Part shown: piece after piece, positions 30,094 through 38,874 of the stretch
Layout: every line of letters begins with the position of its first letter
Numbering within the stretch: position 1 is the stretch's first letter
NCBI GenBank assembly: GCA_963828415.1
Contig: CAWHEI010000012.1
Coordinates: 1,112,187-1,176,186 of the forward strand
Direction: 5' to 3'
Length of the DNA: 64,000 nucleotides
From: Sva-07 sp963828415
Lineage (GTDB): Bacteria; Actinomycetota; Acidimicrobiia; Acidimicrobiales; Ilumatobacteraceae
Translations under genes and position numbers: made by a program
Notes under the pieces: model-generated
The model's database searches: none
What the model was told of the DNA's origin: nothing
The model's input: only the letters and a program-made list of their open reading frames with translations

Positions 30094-30794
30094 ATCCATC
30101 GAGATCGGAGTTCGTCGGCAAACGCGGTCTCGGGTTCGCGTTCGAGCAGAAGAGCGCCGATCGCCGACGTCCAGACGATGAGATCGTCGAGACTGCCGGG
30201 TCGAAGTGTGGCGTACCGCTCGAGGTAGGTGTCCGCGATGCGCTGGCGCCGCCGGTGGGCATGGGCCGCGGACGGCCCATCGCGTAGGCCGCGGTAGCCG
30301 ATGGCAAGAACGGAGCAAGCGACATCGGCGACCGCCGGTGCTCGATGTGCATTCGACCAGTCGACGACCAGCCAGTGGTCGTGGTGCGCGAGGACGTTTC
30401 CCGGATGGAAGTCGCCGTGGAAGATCCGATCGCCGTCAGGCAAGCCGTCGATGCCGAGATCGGCGAGCGTGTCGACCAGGCGTGGCAGCTCTGCCGGCGC
30501 AGTGAGGTCGTGGATGTCGGCGTGCAGGCGTGCGGTGATCGTTGCTGCGTCGGGCCAGTCGAGCGCCCACGGTCCGTCGGCGCGGTCGAAGACCAACCCC
30601 AGCCGGTTGTCGACGGTGGTGAGTTCGTGGACCGCAGGTGAGGGCACGCCTGCGGCGTGTACCGCGCTCGCTCGTACGGCCTCCACCCGCGCCTGGTCCT
30701 CGAAGCCAGGTTTGAAGACCTTGATCACGAGTCCGGGGCCCCATGCGTACACGTCGCCAGACCCTCCGCGGCCGAGTTGCTCACCCAACGTCAT
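30084..30794 (-). CDS. Phosphotransferase (APH family)
   Basis: 236 residues; start at ATG 30794 (MTLGEQLGRGGSGDVYAW), which places a Gly-rich nucleotide loop at the N-terminus. VIKVF supplies the ATP-binding Lys, and IFHGDFHPGNVLAHHDHWLVVDW is the Brenner-type catalytic loop plus the metal-binding Asp (residues about 140-165). It belongs to the small aminoglycoside phosphotransferase-like family. The substrate is unknown. Its 3' end overlaps the convergent kinase gene by 10 bp; the two proteins are not close paralogues. Confidence 0.85.
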   Translation of the reverse strand: MTLGEQLGRGGSGDVYAWGPGLVIKVFKPGFEDQARVEAVRASAVHAAGVPSPAVHELTTVDNRLGLVFDRADGPWALDWPDAATITARLHADIHDLTAPAELPRLVDTLADLGIDGLPDGDRIFHGDFHPGNVLAHHDHWLVVDWSNAHRAPAVADVACSVLAIGYRGLRDGPSAAHAHRRRQRIADTYLERYATLRPGSLDDLIVWTSAIGALLLEREPETAFADELRSRWIHP

Positions 30795-30928
30795 GAAACT
30801 GGACCTCCACTGCCATCGGAAGGAGATACGAGAAGCGAAACGATCCCTCGCCACGCTCGTTCGGCGTGAACGGTTCGAGGTGGACCTCGACGTGCCCGCA
30901 ACCGTGCGTGATCATGCTGTCGGGCCGC

Positions 30929-32543
30929 TCATCGGATCCGCTGCGGCGGGATCATGGGCCGTTCGCCGCTGAGTCGACGGGCGATGACCTTCATCGCGAG
31001 GACCTCGTCGGCGCCTTCGAAGATCGACAGGACTCGGGCGTCGACGAAGTACCGGCTGACCGGATACTCCTCGGCGTAGCCCATGCCGCCGTGCAGTTGC
31101 ATCGCCTCGCGGGTGACCCACTCGGCCGATCGGCACGTGTACGCCTTGACCATGGCCGCTTCCATCACACCCTCGCCCGTCTGGCGCCCGAGCATCCGGG
31201 CGACGGCGTACATGAACTGGCGTGACGCCTGGATCACCACCGCCATACGAGTGAGGCGGGCCTGCGTGAGCTGGAACTCGGCCAGGTGACGTCCGAACAG
31301 ACGGCGCTCGCCGGCGTAGTCCCGAGCGGCCTCGTACGCGGCCTGCATCACACCGATCGCCCTCGCCGCCGTCTGCAGCCGACCGGTGTCGAATCCGGCC
31401 ATCTGCAAGTAGAAGCCGTTGCCGACGCCCGACTCGCCACCGACGAGATGGTCCGCCCGCACACGCCATCCGTCGAAGGACACCTCGAACGAGTGCATGC
31501 CGCGGTAGCCGAGCGTGTCGATGGCTCGCCCTTCGAGGCGCCCGCCACCGGGCTGCTCGAGCCGGAAGTGGTGGCCGGCGGCGCGCTCTTTCGGGACGAC
31601 GAACAGTGACAGGCCGCGATGGGCGAGGGACCGGTCGGGGTCGGTGCGGGCGAGCACCATCAGCAGGTCGGCTCGACCGGCGAAGGTGCACCACGTCTTG
31701 ACGCCGTTGAGCACGTAGCTCTCGCCGTCGTCGGACCGGGTGGCGCCGGTGGTGACCGCTGCGCTGTCGGAGCCGGTGTCGGGCTCGGTGACCGCAACGG
31801 CGACCATCTGCTCACCGCTCGCCAGTCGCGGCAGCCACGTCTGCTTCTGCGTCACGGTGGCGCCATGCAACAGCGCCTGCGAGAGGATCTCCGGGCGTGT
31901 CACGAGCGAGCCGGCGACGCCGAGCGACGCGCGTGGACAGCTCCTCGGTGGCGATCACCATCGCGAGGAGTTCGCCTTCGCCACCTGTTGCGAGGCCGCC
32001 GTATTCCTCGGGGATCGACAGCCCGAACGTCCCGAGCTCGGCCAGGCCGGAGATGATCTCCTCGGGGATGTCGGCGTTGTCTCGGTGGACGTGCTCGGCG
32101 ATCGGTCGCACCTGGTCGTCGGCGAAGCGGCGATACGTGTCGCGCACCATCTCGAAGTCGGTGTCGAGGTGCCGTGAGCCCTCCTGACCTGCGAGCGCGG
32201 TGAGGAACGAGGTGCTGCGGTGGGCGCGGACGAACACCATCGCGGGGTCGAGCACTCCAGGTTCGACGCCCCATTCTTCCTCGCGGGTGAGCAGGCGACA
32301 GGCGAGGTCGTGAACTGCCTCGGCGACGAAGGCGTCGGCGATGCGTCGTTCGATGTCGCCGTGGCTGCCGTAGTCGAGGACCGTCGCGGCGATCTCGACA
32401 GCGGCCGAGGCGTGACCGAGGTCGTACGCGACGAGTTGCTGATCGTCGACGTCCCCGCTCGCCGCGAGGCGTTCGGCAGCAGTGGCGATCACCTCTCGTG
32501 CGCGGCCAACGGCGGACGCGGCTGGGTCCTGCTCGTCGTTCAT
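30929..32543 (-). CDS. Acyl-CoA dehydrogenase with N-terminal helical extension (one apparent frameshift)
   Basis: Starts at ATG 32543 (AGGGGAG upstream) and ends at 30929; 537 residues after correction. The first 130 residues are a helical extension. The dehydrogenase core follows: DTYRRFADDQVRPIAEHVH, LSIPEEYGG, FAD-binding VTEPDTGSD and GVKTWCTFAGRADLL, and C-terminal LHGGMGYAEEYPV with the catalytic-Glu region SIFEGADEVLAMKV. One extra base near 31933 breaks the frame; without it the sequence reads TEELSRASLGVAGSLVTRPEIL, the canonical ACAD motif. It oxidises an acyl-CoA to the 2-enoyl-CoA with FAD. There is no electron-transfer partner gene next to it. Confidence 0.9.
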
Positions 32544-32640
32544 GGCTCCCCTTGTCGTGAGATCGGGTGGACGGGTTCGGCACCTGGGTGGCGGGGCGTG
32601 ACGGTCATCGGTGCTCCGCCTCGGGTGGGTCGACGCCCTG

Positions 32641-33102
32641 TCACGCCGACGCCCCGAGCAGGACGTCCGCACTCAGCTCGGCATGCCCGAGGTGCTGGAA
32701 CAACTCCTCGACCACATGCAAGACGATCGCGGCGTCGGACGTTTCGCCGCCCCACAAGGGCGGCCGACGCGTCGGAGCGGTACCGCTGCCTCGTTCGAGC
32801 CGATCGAGGCAGCGGACCACGACGACGCGCACCCCATCAACTCGCTCGCGCAATTCGGCAACCGACGCTCTTGCCGCGAACTCCGCATCGCGATCACGCT
32901 CGCTCGGGTCTCCCAGCGCCACATGGCCGAGCCAGTACTCGGCGACGCCGCAGCAGTGCACGACGAGCGCCGCGACCGACGTCGTGTCCGGGCCCACCGG
33001 CCTCAGATTCACCAAGTCGTTGCCAAGCCGATCGACGACGCGCAACATCCCATCCAGCGCATGATCGACGAAGACCCTCGCGGTGTCGGCGCCGAGCAGC
33101 AT
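32641..33102 (-). CDS. DinB/DUF664-like protein
   Basis: About 153 residues from ATG 33102 (MLLGADTARVFVDHAL); a GTG 15 nt upstream is the alternative start. HCCGVAEYWLGHVALGDP, an early Asp/His and the late VLHVVEELFQHLGHAE follow the pattern of DinB-superfamily four-helix bundles, which bind a metal through three His. The substrate is unknown; relatives are thiol-dependent S-transferases or of unknown role. It lies 97 bp upstream of the acyl-CoA dehydrogenase on the same strand. Confidence 0.75.
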   Translation of the reverse strand: MLLGADTARVFVDHALDGMLRVVDRLGNDLVNLRPVGPDTTSVAALVVHCCGVAEYWLGHVALGDPSERDRDAEFAARASVAELRERVDGVRVVVVRCLDRLERGSGTAPTRRPPLWGGETSDAAIVLHVVEELFQHLGHAELSADVLLGASA

Positions 33103-33263
33103 CACGAACTCGCCCACCCAACGACGACGAATTGGGTCAGCCCAACACCGCCGCAGGCGCTCTCCCCCACCAACATCATGATGCAATCCTGCGGGATGGC
33201 CCCGACCAGAACCTCCCCCACCTGGCGGATGTTCGTCCAGTCGCGTCGTCGCACGATGCGAGC

Positions 33264-33440
33264 ATGTCCGTTCGCCATGTGATGCTCACCCTCGCTCTGC
33301 TGCAATTCGCCGCATGCAGCACACCCGAGGTGGCGACGCCAGGCTTCACGGACGAGTTGGCCGCACCGGCCGCACTGGCCGCCAGGCAGTCTTCGAACCT
33401 CGAATGCCCGGCCGGTCTGGGAACGGTGAACGCTCCGTGA
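33264..33440 (+). CDS. Possible small lipoprotein
   Basis: 58-codon frame from ATG 33264 to TGA 33440. The product begins MSVRHVMLTLALLQFAACST, a short basic start, hydrophobic core and lipobox-like Cys, then a small polar tail with one further Cys. It fills the otherwise empty 370-bp gap between the DinB gene and the giant LuxR gene. There is no strong ribosome site and the opposite strand is also open, so it may be chance. Confidence 0.3.
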   Translation: MSVRHVMLTLALLQFAACSTPEVATPGFTDELAAPAALAARQSSNLECPAGLGTVNAP

Positions 33441-33475
33441 TCGACCGCGTCCACGGGGTCCGCGAGAATGAGTCG

Positions 33476-36400
33476 ATGTTGCCCGACGCGGTGACGTCAT
33501 CGATCGTGAGCGTCATGTGGAGCGATCCCGGCCGCCTCGGCGACGGGGCAGACTCCGAGCCCCGCCTCGAAGTCTTCGCGCGTGCGTCCGACGCGCTGCG
33601 CGCCGCCATCGAACTGCAGTCCTCGACACCGCGAGCGGAGCACGAGGACGGCCCGGCGGTCCGCGTCGCGATCGACACCGGGGAGACCGATTCGGACGAC
33701 CTCGTTGCGACGGCAATCGCACAACGGTGTCGACGACTGCTTCGTGCCGGTCATCCGGGCCAGATCCTCGCGTCGTCGACCACCGTCGAGGTCGCCAGAG
33801 CGACGCTGGACGGCACCATCGAACTGCGCGACCTCGGCACCCATCACGTCCGCGGCATCTCGGCCCCGGTGTGGATCTGGCAAGTTCACGCCACCGGCGC
33901 CGACCCCTCGTTTCCGCCGCTGCGCACCCGGGAGGCGGCCGCCGCGCTGCTGCCCGTGCCGGACACCTCGTTCATCGGTCGCGACGCCGATCTCGCTGCA
34001 CTGGTCGAGCTGATCGGACTCCACCGCGTCGTCAGCATCGTCGGCGCCGGCGGGTGCGGCAAGACCCGACTGGCGATCGAACTCGCGCTCGAGGTCATGG
34101 GTCGATTCCGGCACGGGATCTGCTGGGTCGATCTGGCGCCGGTGGTGGACGCGGCAGCGATCGTCGACGTCACTGCCAGCGCCGTCGGCCTGCGCACGGC
34201 CGCCGACATCACCGTCGATCGCATCGCCGCCCACGTCGGCCAGCGGTCCATGCTGCTGTTGTTCGACAATTGCGAGCACGTCGTCGACGATGCCGCGCAC
34301 GTGATCGCCTCGATGTCTGCCGCGTGTCCGTCGGTCCGAATCGTCGCAACGAGCCGAGAGCCGCTCGCGCTGCACGATGAGGTCGTGTGGCGGATCCCGT
34401 CGCTCGGCGTGCCGCACGGTTCCGATCTCCTCGACGCCGACGCGGGACGACTCCTCCTCGACCGGATTCGTCGGGTTCGTCCTGGTTATGAACCCGACGC
34501 AACCGATCGCGCCGCGCTCGCAGCGATCTGCCGACGCCTCGACGGCATCCCGCTCGCCGTCGAGCTGGCAGCCGCGCGCACACCAACGATCAGCCCCACC
34601 GACCTCGCCGATCGACTGGAGGAGCGCTTCACCCTGCTCGCCGGTGGGCCACGCGACGCCGTTGCCCGACAACGCACGCTGGAGGCGTCGATCGCCTGGA
34701 GCTACCAGCTCCTCGACGACGACGAACAACGGGCGTTCCGCCGCTTGAGTGTGTGCACGGGTTCGTTCCCGATGACTGCCGCGATCCGCCTGTGTGACCA
34801 CGTGAAGGATCCAGAACTGACCGTCATGCGTCTGCGTGACTGCTCGCTGCTCGCCGAACGACCCGGCGACCGGATGCAGATGCTCGAACCGGTCCGCTGG
34901 TTCGCCCGCGAGCGGCTCATCGACAGCGCAGAGGCCGATGCGATGCTCGGCCTTCATCTCGACTGGTGCCTCGACACCGCCCGTGCGCTCGGCGCCGAAC
35001 TCGAAGGACCACGCGTTCAGGACGCACTCGCAGAGCTCGACGCCGACGTCGACAACCTTCGCACCGCAATGGACTGGGGCATCACTCACGGGCGCGGGCT
35101 CGATGCCGCGCGCATCGTCGCTGCCACGTCCTGGTACTGGGTGTGGCGCGGACGGATCGTCGAGACCGAACGGTGGCTGCACCGCTCCGGCATCGACGAC
35201 AGCGCGCTCGACCCGGCGGATCGTCTGGCGCTGCTGTGGGCAAGGAGCGAGTTGATCGGAATTCGCTCCGGGGTCGAGGACATGCTGACCGACGGTCTCG
35301 AGATCGCCCGGGCGCAAGGCGACCAGCGCTCCGAAGCGCGGCTGCTCGTCTCGCGCAGCCGCTACCGGGCGTTCAGCTCACCTCAGGAGACGGTCAACGA
35401 GGCCCCGATCGAACGCGCGCTCTGCCGCGAGGTCGGCGACTCGTTCTGGGCGGCGACGAGCTACATCTCCGAGGCCCTCGCGCAGATCTCACTCGGCCGA
35501 TTCGACCTCGCCGAACCGCTGCTCGATCAACTCCGGATCGAGGCCCGCGCACTGCGTCACCCGCAGCTCATCGCCGACGAGATCGCCCGACGGGCCCTGG
35601 TGGATCGACGGTTCGGTCGTTACGACGCCGTGCACCGCGCGGTCGTCGACATCGACCGGATCACCGCTGGGTTCACCAGCCTCAACTCCCAGGCGCTCGT
35701 ACACGCCCAGGCAGCACTGGTCGACGTCGTCCAGGGTCGAGCCGAGACAGCGCTCGACACCATGGATGAGCTGTATCGCCGCTACCTGGTCGCCGGTGAA
35801 CTCGGCTACCTCCCCTCGATCGCGCTCCCGATCATCGACGCCCTGATCGACCTCGGGCGAGCCAGCGAAGCACTCGACCGTTTCGAGCGACTGTGGGGCG
35901 GCTTCAGCAAGACGATCTCCTGGCGACTCCGACTCGGCAGCGTGCGAGGTACGGCGATGCTCGCCAGCGGTGACCTGGAAGCCGCTCGCACTGCGTTCAC
36001 GGCCGTGCTCGACGAGGCCGTGACCACCCCCAACGACCACGAAGCGGCCATTGCCGAGCGCTACCTCGCCGCCATCGACCGCTCCGAGCAACGCGTCAAC
36101 GACGCGGAAACACGACTCCATCGAGCGCTCGAGACCCAAGCTCGCTTCGGCTACCGGCAGTACATCGCCGACATCTTCGAGGAACTCGCCGGAATCGAAC
36201 TCGAGCACCGCCGTCCCCGACCGGGTGCTGTCCTGCTCGGCGCGGCCGCCACCATCCGAACCGGCGCCGGCGTCACCAGACGCATCGGTCGCCAAGGCCA
36301 GTACGAGTCCGATCTCGAGAACGCTCACGATCAACTCGGCGACGACTTCACCGAACCATGGACACAGGGCAGCCTGCTCACCATCGAACAGGCAGTCGAA

Positions 36401-36640
36401 TTCGCCCGCCGGGGTCGCGGTGAACGCCGCCGACCGGCCACCGGCTGGGACAGCCTCACGACGACCGAGAAGAAGGTGGCCGCACTCGTCGCCGACGGGC
36501 GAAGCAACCCCCAGATCGCCGCGGCGCTCATCATGGGACGAGCGACCGTCAAGACACACGTGAGCAACATCCTCGACAAGCTCGGCCTCGAGAACCGCAC
36601 CCAGATCGCCACCGAGTCGGTCCGGCACCAGAACGTCTGA
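33476..36640 (+). CDS. LuxR-family regulator with degenerate cyclase domain and NB-ARC/STAND ATPase
   Basis: 1,054 residues from ATG 33476. Residues 1-140 match the end of a class III adenylate/guanylate cyclase homology domain (VRVAIDTGE, RAGHPGQILASSTTVEVAR, LRDLGTHHVRGI) but lack the front half and the metal-binding Asp, so it cannot be catalytic. The ATPase follows (SFIGRDADLAALVELI, Walker A GAGGCGKTRLA near residue 192, Walker B LLLFDNCEHV, VATSREPL), then helical repeats. The C-terminus is a LuxR helix-turn-helix: LTTTEKKVAALVADGRS and GRATVKTHVSNILDKLGL. This is a large one-component regulator with an unknown signal. Confidence 0.9.
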   Translation: MLPDAVTSSIVSVMWSDPGRLGDGADSEPRLEVFARASDALRAAIELQSSTPRAEHEDGPAVRVAIDTGETDSDDLVATAIAQRCRRLLRAGHPGQILASSTTVEVARATLDGTIELRDLGTHHVRGISAPVWIWQVHATGADPSFPPLRTREAAAALLPVPDTSFIGRDADLAALVELIGLHRVVSIVGAGGCGKTRLAIELALEVMGRFRHGICWVDLAPVVDAAAIVDVTASAVGLRTAADITVDRIAAHVGQRSMLLLFDNCEHVVDDAAHVIASMSAACPSVRIVATSREPLALHDEVVWRIPSLGVPHGSDLLDADAGRLLLDRIRRVRPGYEPDATDRAALAAICRRLDGIPLAVELAAARTPTISPTDLADRLEERFTLLAGGPRDAVARQRTLEASIAWSYQLLDDDEQRAFRRLSVCTGSFPMTAAIRLCDHVKDPELTVMRLRDCSLLAERPGDRMQMLEPVRWFARERLIDSAEADAMLGLHLDWCLDTARALGAELEGPRVQDALAELDADVDNLRTAMDWGITHGRGLDAARIVAATSWYWVWRGRIVETERWLHRSGIDDSALDPADRLALLWARSELIGIRSGVEDMLTDGLEIARAQGDQRSEARLLVSRSRYRAFSSPQETVNEAPIERALCREVGDSFWAATSYISEALAQISLGRFDLAEPLLDQLRIEARALRHPQLIADEIARRALVDRRFGRYDAVHRAVVDIDRITAGFTSLNSQALVHAQAALVDVVQGRAETALDTMDELYRRYLVAGELGYLPSIALPIIDALIDLGRASEALDRFERLWGGFSKTISWRLRLGSVRGTAMLASGDLEAARTAFTAVLDEAVTTPNDHEAAIAERYLAAIDRSEQRVNDAETRLHRALETQARFGYRQYIADIFEELAGIELEHRRPRPGAVLLGAAATIRTGAGVTRRIGRQGQYESDLENAHDQLGDDFTEPWTQGSLLTIEQAVEFARRGRGERRRPATGWDSLTTTEKKVAALVADGRSNPQIAAALIMGRATVKTHVSNILDKLGLENRTQIATESVRHQNV

Positions 36641-36717
36641 CGCGCTGCTCACGACGACGGCACTGGCCCGACCGCGATGAGATCAGCGAGCGGACGGTCT
36701 CAGTCGACCGTGTGGAG

Positions 36718-37108
36718 TCAGGTGAATCGTTCGAGTGTGTCGACGAGGAGTCGGGCGCCGAATCCGCTCATGCCGCGGAACTTCCACCCTTTGGGGTTGG
36801 CGGTCGCGGCGACTCCGGTGATGTCGATGTGAACCCATGGCACCTCTTTGGCGAAGTGGGCGATGAACTCCGGTGCGGTGGACGCGCCGGCGTTCATGCC
36901 ACCGAGGTTCTTGAGGTCGGCGACATCGGAGTCGAGTTCGGCTCGACAGTTGGCGCCGATCGGAAGTTGCCGAACTGGTTCGCCAGTTGCCTCGCCAGCG
37001 GACTTGATCAGCTCGACCAATGCCTGGTCGGTGCCCGTCACACCGGCGACCGCGCCACGTACCGGTCCCCATGCCCCGATCTGCCCGTGTCGGACTGACG
37101 GGCCACGT
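36718..37108 (-). pseudogene. Leucyl aminopeptidase (M17) C-terminal remnant
   Basis: An open frame of about 130 codons encodes the last part of an M17 aminopeptidase: VTGTDQALVELIKSAGEATG, DSDVADLKNLGGMNAGAS, WVHIDITGVAATANPKG and GFGARLLVDTLERF, with a normal stop at 36718. The metal-binding core (the NTDAEGRL region and upstream Lys/Asp ligands) is missing, and no continuation is visible in any frame upstream. So this is the 3' remnant of a truncated gene. It lies between the giant LuxR gene and the first MalT module, perhaps marking an old insertion or deletion boundary. Confidence 0.7.
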
Positions 37109-37330
37109 CAATCGAAGACTCGGTGAAGTCCGGGGCCGATTCTCAACGAGTTACTGCCTCCGGCGTCGCACCCGCCCGGCCACCGCCCGCGGACCTCCAG
37201 CTGGTCGATGATCTTCGGGTTGACGGCCCGAGGGATGGCGTTCGCACGCTGCAGCGATACCGCACTTCCACCGATGTCTTCCACCAGCCGGCTCCTGTCG
37301 GAAGGTGCCGGAACATCATGTCGACCCCTG

Positions 37331-37765
37331 TCAGCGTGTGCGAAGTGCCACGACGGCGGTGAGTGCGGATGCGACAGCCGTCGCTGGCCCGAACGCCCAT
37401 CGCTCGACGCCGCTGGACGAAGCAAGGTTGCCGACCGTGTTGAGCGCGAGGTAGCCGGAGATCGCCCACGTGGCAGGCGAGAGCCAGCGGGCGGGTCGGC
37501 CGATCAGGCCGGCACGGCGGGCGACGGTGGCCGCCGCGACGGTCAGCGCGATGGCTGCCGCTCCGGCGACTGCTCGCATGCCGGTCGGGAGCACTCGGTC
37601 CTGCGTGCCGCCCCAGACGTGTTCGCCGAGCGGGGCACCGGCCGCGAGTGCGACTTGCAGCCCGGCGAATCCGAGCAGGATCCCGCTGGCACCGATGGCG
37701 GCGGTCCGGAGCGCTGCCGTGCTGGCCGGCCCGGAGGAGGTCGCTCGGGTGAGGGCAGTGGTCAC
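37331..37765 (-). CDS. Small four-helix membrane protein (module A)
   Basis: 144 residues from GTG 37765, which overlaps the upstream stop (GTGA), so it is coupled to the DUF4386-like gene. Four hydrophobic segments are visible (AIGASGILLGFAGLQVALAAG, AVAGAAAIALTVAAATV, WLSPATWAISGYLALNTVG, AFGPATAVASALTAVVAL). No named family is recognised; the pattern is that of small actinobacterial integral membrane proteins. Last gene of the three-gene operon that starts with the small module protein. Confidence 0.75.
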   Translation of the reverse strand: MTTALTRATSSGPASTAALRTAAIGASGILLGFAGLQVALAAGAPLGEHVWGGTQDRVLPTGMRAVAGAAAIALTVAAATVARRAGLIGRPARWLSPATWAISGYLALNTVGNLASSSGVERWAFGPATAVASALTAVVALRTR

Positions 37766-38481
37766 GACGCCACCTCGGCGGTCCGACCGCCGCGCAGGAG
37801 GGTGACGCCGATACCGACGAACCAGACGATCGAGCCGAGTCCGAAGACCATCTCGATCGCTTCGAAGGCGGGGACGACGGTGAGCAGTCCGGCGACGGCG
37901 GTGACGATGCCGGTGATGTTCAGCCAGCGGGGAAGCCGTGCCGCGAGCAGTCCGGCGATCGAGACGAGCAGGATCCAGATGCCGCCGACGAGTTCGTTGC
38001 CGCCGCCGAGCCCGTTGGTGACGGTGTCGATCGTCGACCACACGGTCACGGCACGGTCGGGGTCTGTTTCGGTGAGGTCGGCGACCGCTTCGATCCCGAT
38101 GTTCGAGATCATCCCAGTGGCGAACATGAGCGCCGCCCAGATCGCCGCGAAGACCATTCCGGCGTTCGCAAGCAGCGGTGTTGCGTCGGCGAGGCGTTGG
38201 CGCAGGGCGAGTCCCATCGGGACGAGCGCTGCCCCGAACACGATGAAGATGCCGATGTACCAGGCGAGCAGGGATCCTTGATGGTCGACGAGGAAGTCGA
38301 CCGACTCGGCCGGGGTGGCGTCGGGGTCGGTGTAGTCGGCAAACATCGTTGCGAACATCGCGATGCCGTAGGCGAAGGTCGCGGCAGCGAGGAGTGCCGC
38401 GGCGCCGCCGATGCGTTGAAGTCGGGTGGTGGGGCTCTTCGATGAGCGATTCGGGGAGGAGAGTTGTGTCTGGGTGGTCAT
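37762..38481 (-). CDS. DUF4386-like membrane protein (module A)
   Basis: 239 residues from ATG 38481, overlapping the stop of the small module protein as ATGA. Six or seven transmembrane helices are visible (AAALLAAATFAYGIAMFATM, LLAWYIGIFIVFGAALVPMG, AGMVFAAIWAALMFATGMIS, ELVGGIWILLVSIAGLLAA, WFVGIGVTLL). Helix layout and the GGxELVGGIW segment fit the DUF4386 family. A related protein sits in module B at 41515-42264. Function unknown; the position suggests it is the main output of the operon facing the MalT-like regulator. Confidence 0.8.
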   Translation of the reverse strand: MTTQTQLSSPNRSSKSPTTRLQRIGGAAALLAAATFAYGIAMFATMFADYTDPDATPAESVDFLVDHQGSLLAWYIGIFIVFGAALVPMGLALRQRLADATPLLANAGMVFAAIWAALMFATGMISNIGIEAVADLTETDPDRAVTVWSTIDTVTNGLGGGNELVGGIWILLVSIAGLLAARLPRWLNITGIVTAVAGLLTVVPAFEAIEMVFGLGSIVWFVGIGVTLLRGGRTAEVAS

Positions 38482-38762
38482 GGCTGGGTGCCTTTCTGTT
38501 GGGGGATGTATGAGATGGGTTCTGTGGTCGAGCAAGGGTCGGAGTCGGTCGAGCCGTCGTCGAGGCGGCGCAGGCCGACGACTTCGGCGTTCATGGAGGT
38601 GAAGTGGGCGAGGAGACCGTGAAGGTGTGACGGGTCACGGATCTCGCCCGTCAGTCGGGTGTTGCCGGCCGGGGTGTTCTCGATGGCGAAGTCGTCGGTG
38701 ACGGGGCGGAGGAGTCGTCCCGTCGCCCGGCCCCGGATTTCGATCTGGTAGCGGTGGGCCAT
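38478..38762 (-). CDS. Small LHG-motif protein, module A copy
   Basis: 94 residues from ATG 38762. Predicted layout is three strands, one helix and a strand: YQIEIRGRATGRLLRPVTDD, FAIENTPAGNTRLTGEI, then DPSHLHGLLAHFTSMNAEVVGL. The same pattern (hydrophobic strand, D-x-x-x-LHG helix, hydrophobic strand) appears in the small proteins at 43545-43805 and 49633-49848, so they are one family. I know relatives only as short uncharacterised actinobacterial proteins; an ACT-like or sensory fold is a guess. It is the first gene of its operon and its stop overlaps the next start as ATGA, as in the other two modules. Confidence 0.82.
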   Translation of the reverse strand: MAHRYQIEIRGRATGRLLRPVTDDFAIENTPAGNTRLTGEIRDPSHLHGLLAHFTSMNAEVVGLRRLDDGSTDSDPCSTTEPISYIPQQKGTQP

Positions 38763-38810
38763 GACGCCATGATCGGTTCGAGTGGGGTGATGTCGCCTCG
38801 CTCGATTGGC

Positions 38811-38826
38811 GATCTCACCCGGGTGA
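38811..38826. promoter_or_regulatory. Palindromic operator of module A
   Basis: GATCTCACCCGGGTGA contains the perfect 12-bp palindrome TCACCCGGGTGA (38815-38826). The palindrome centre is 54.5 bp before the start of the MalT-like gene and 58.5 bp before the start of the divergent small gene. The same 16 bp occur in module B at identical distances. A 32-bp block (38795-38826) is 28/32 identical to 43838-43869. Probably the binding site of the divergent regulator or a shared one. Confidence 0.75.
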
Positions 38827-38874
38827 CCGCGCGGAGTTGTGCTCGTCGTCGACCGGGTCCCCTACTGTTGCGGT

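Noticed and set aside
33497..35317. 606-codon minus-strand frame
   Set aside because: Shadow of the giant LuxR gene, no recognisable feature.
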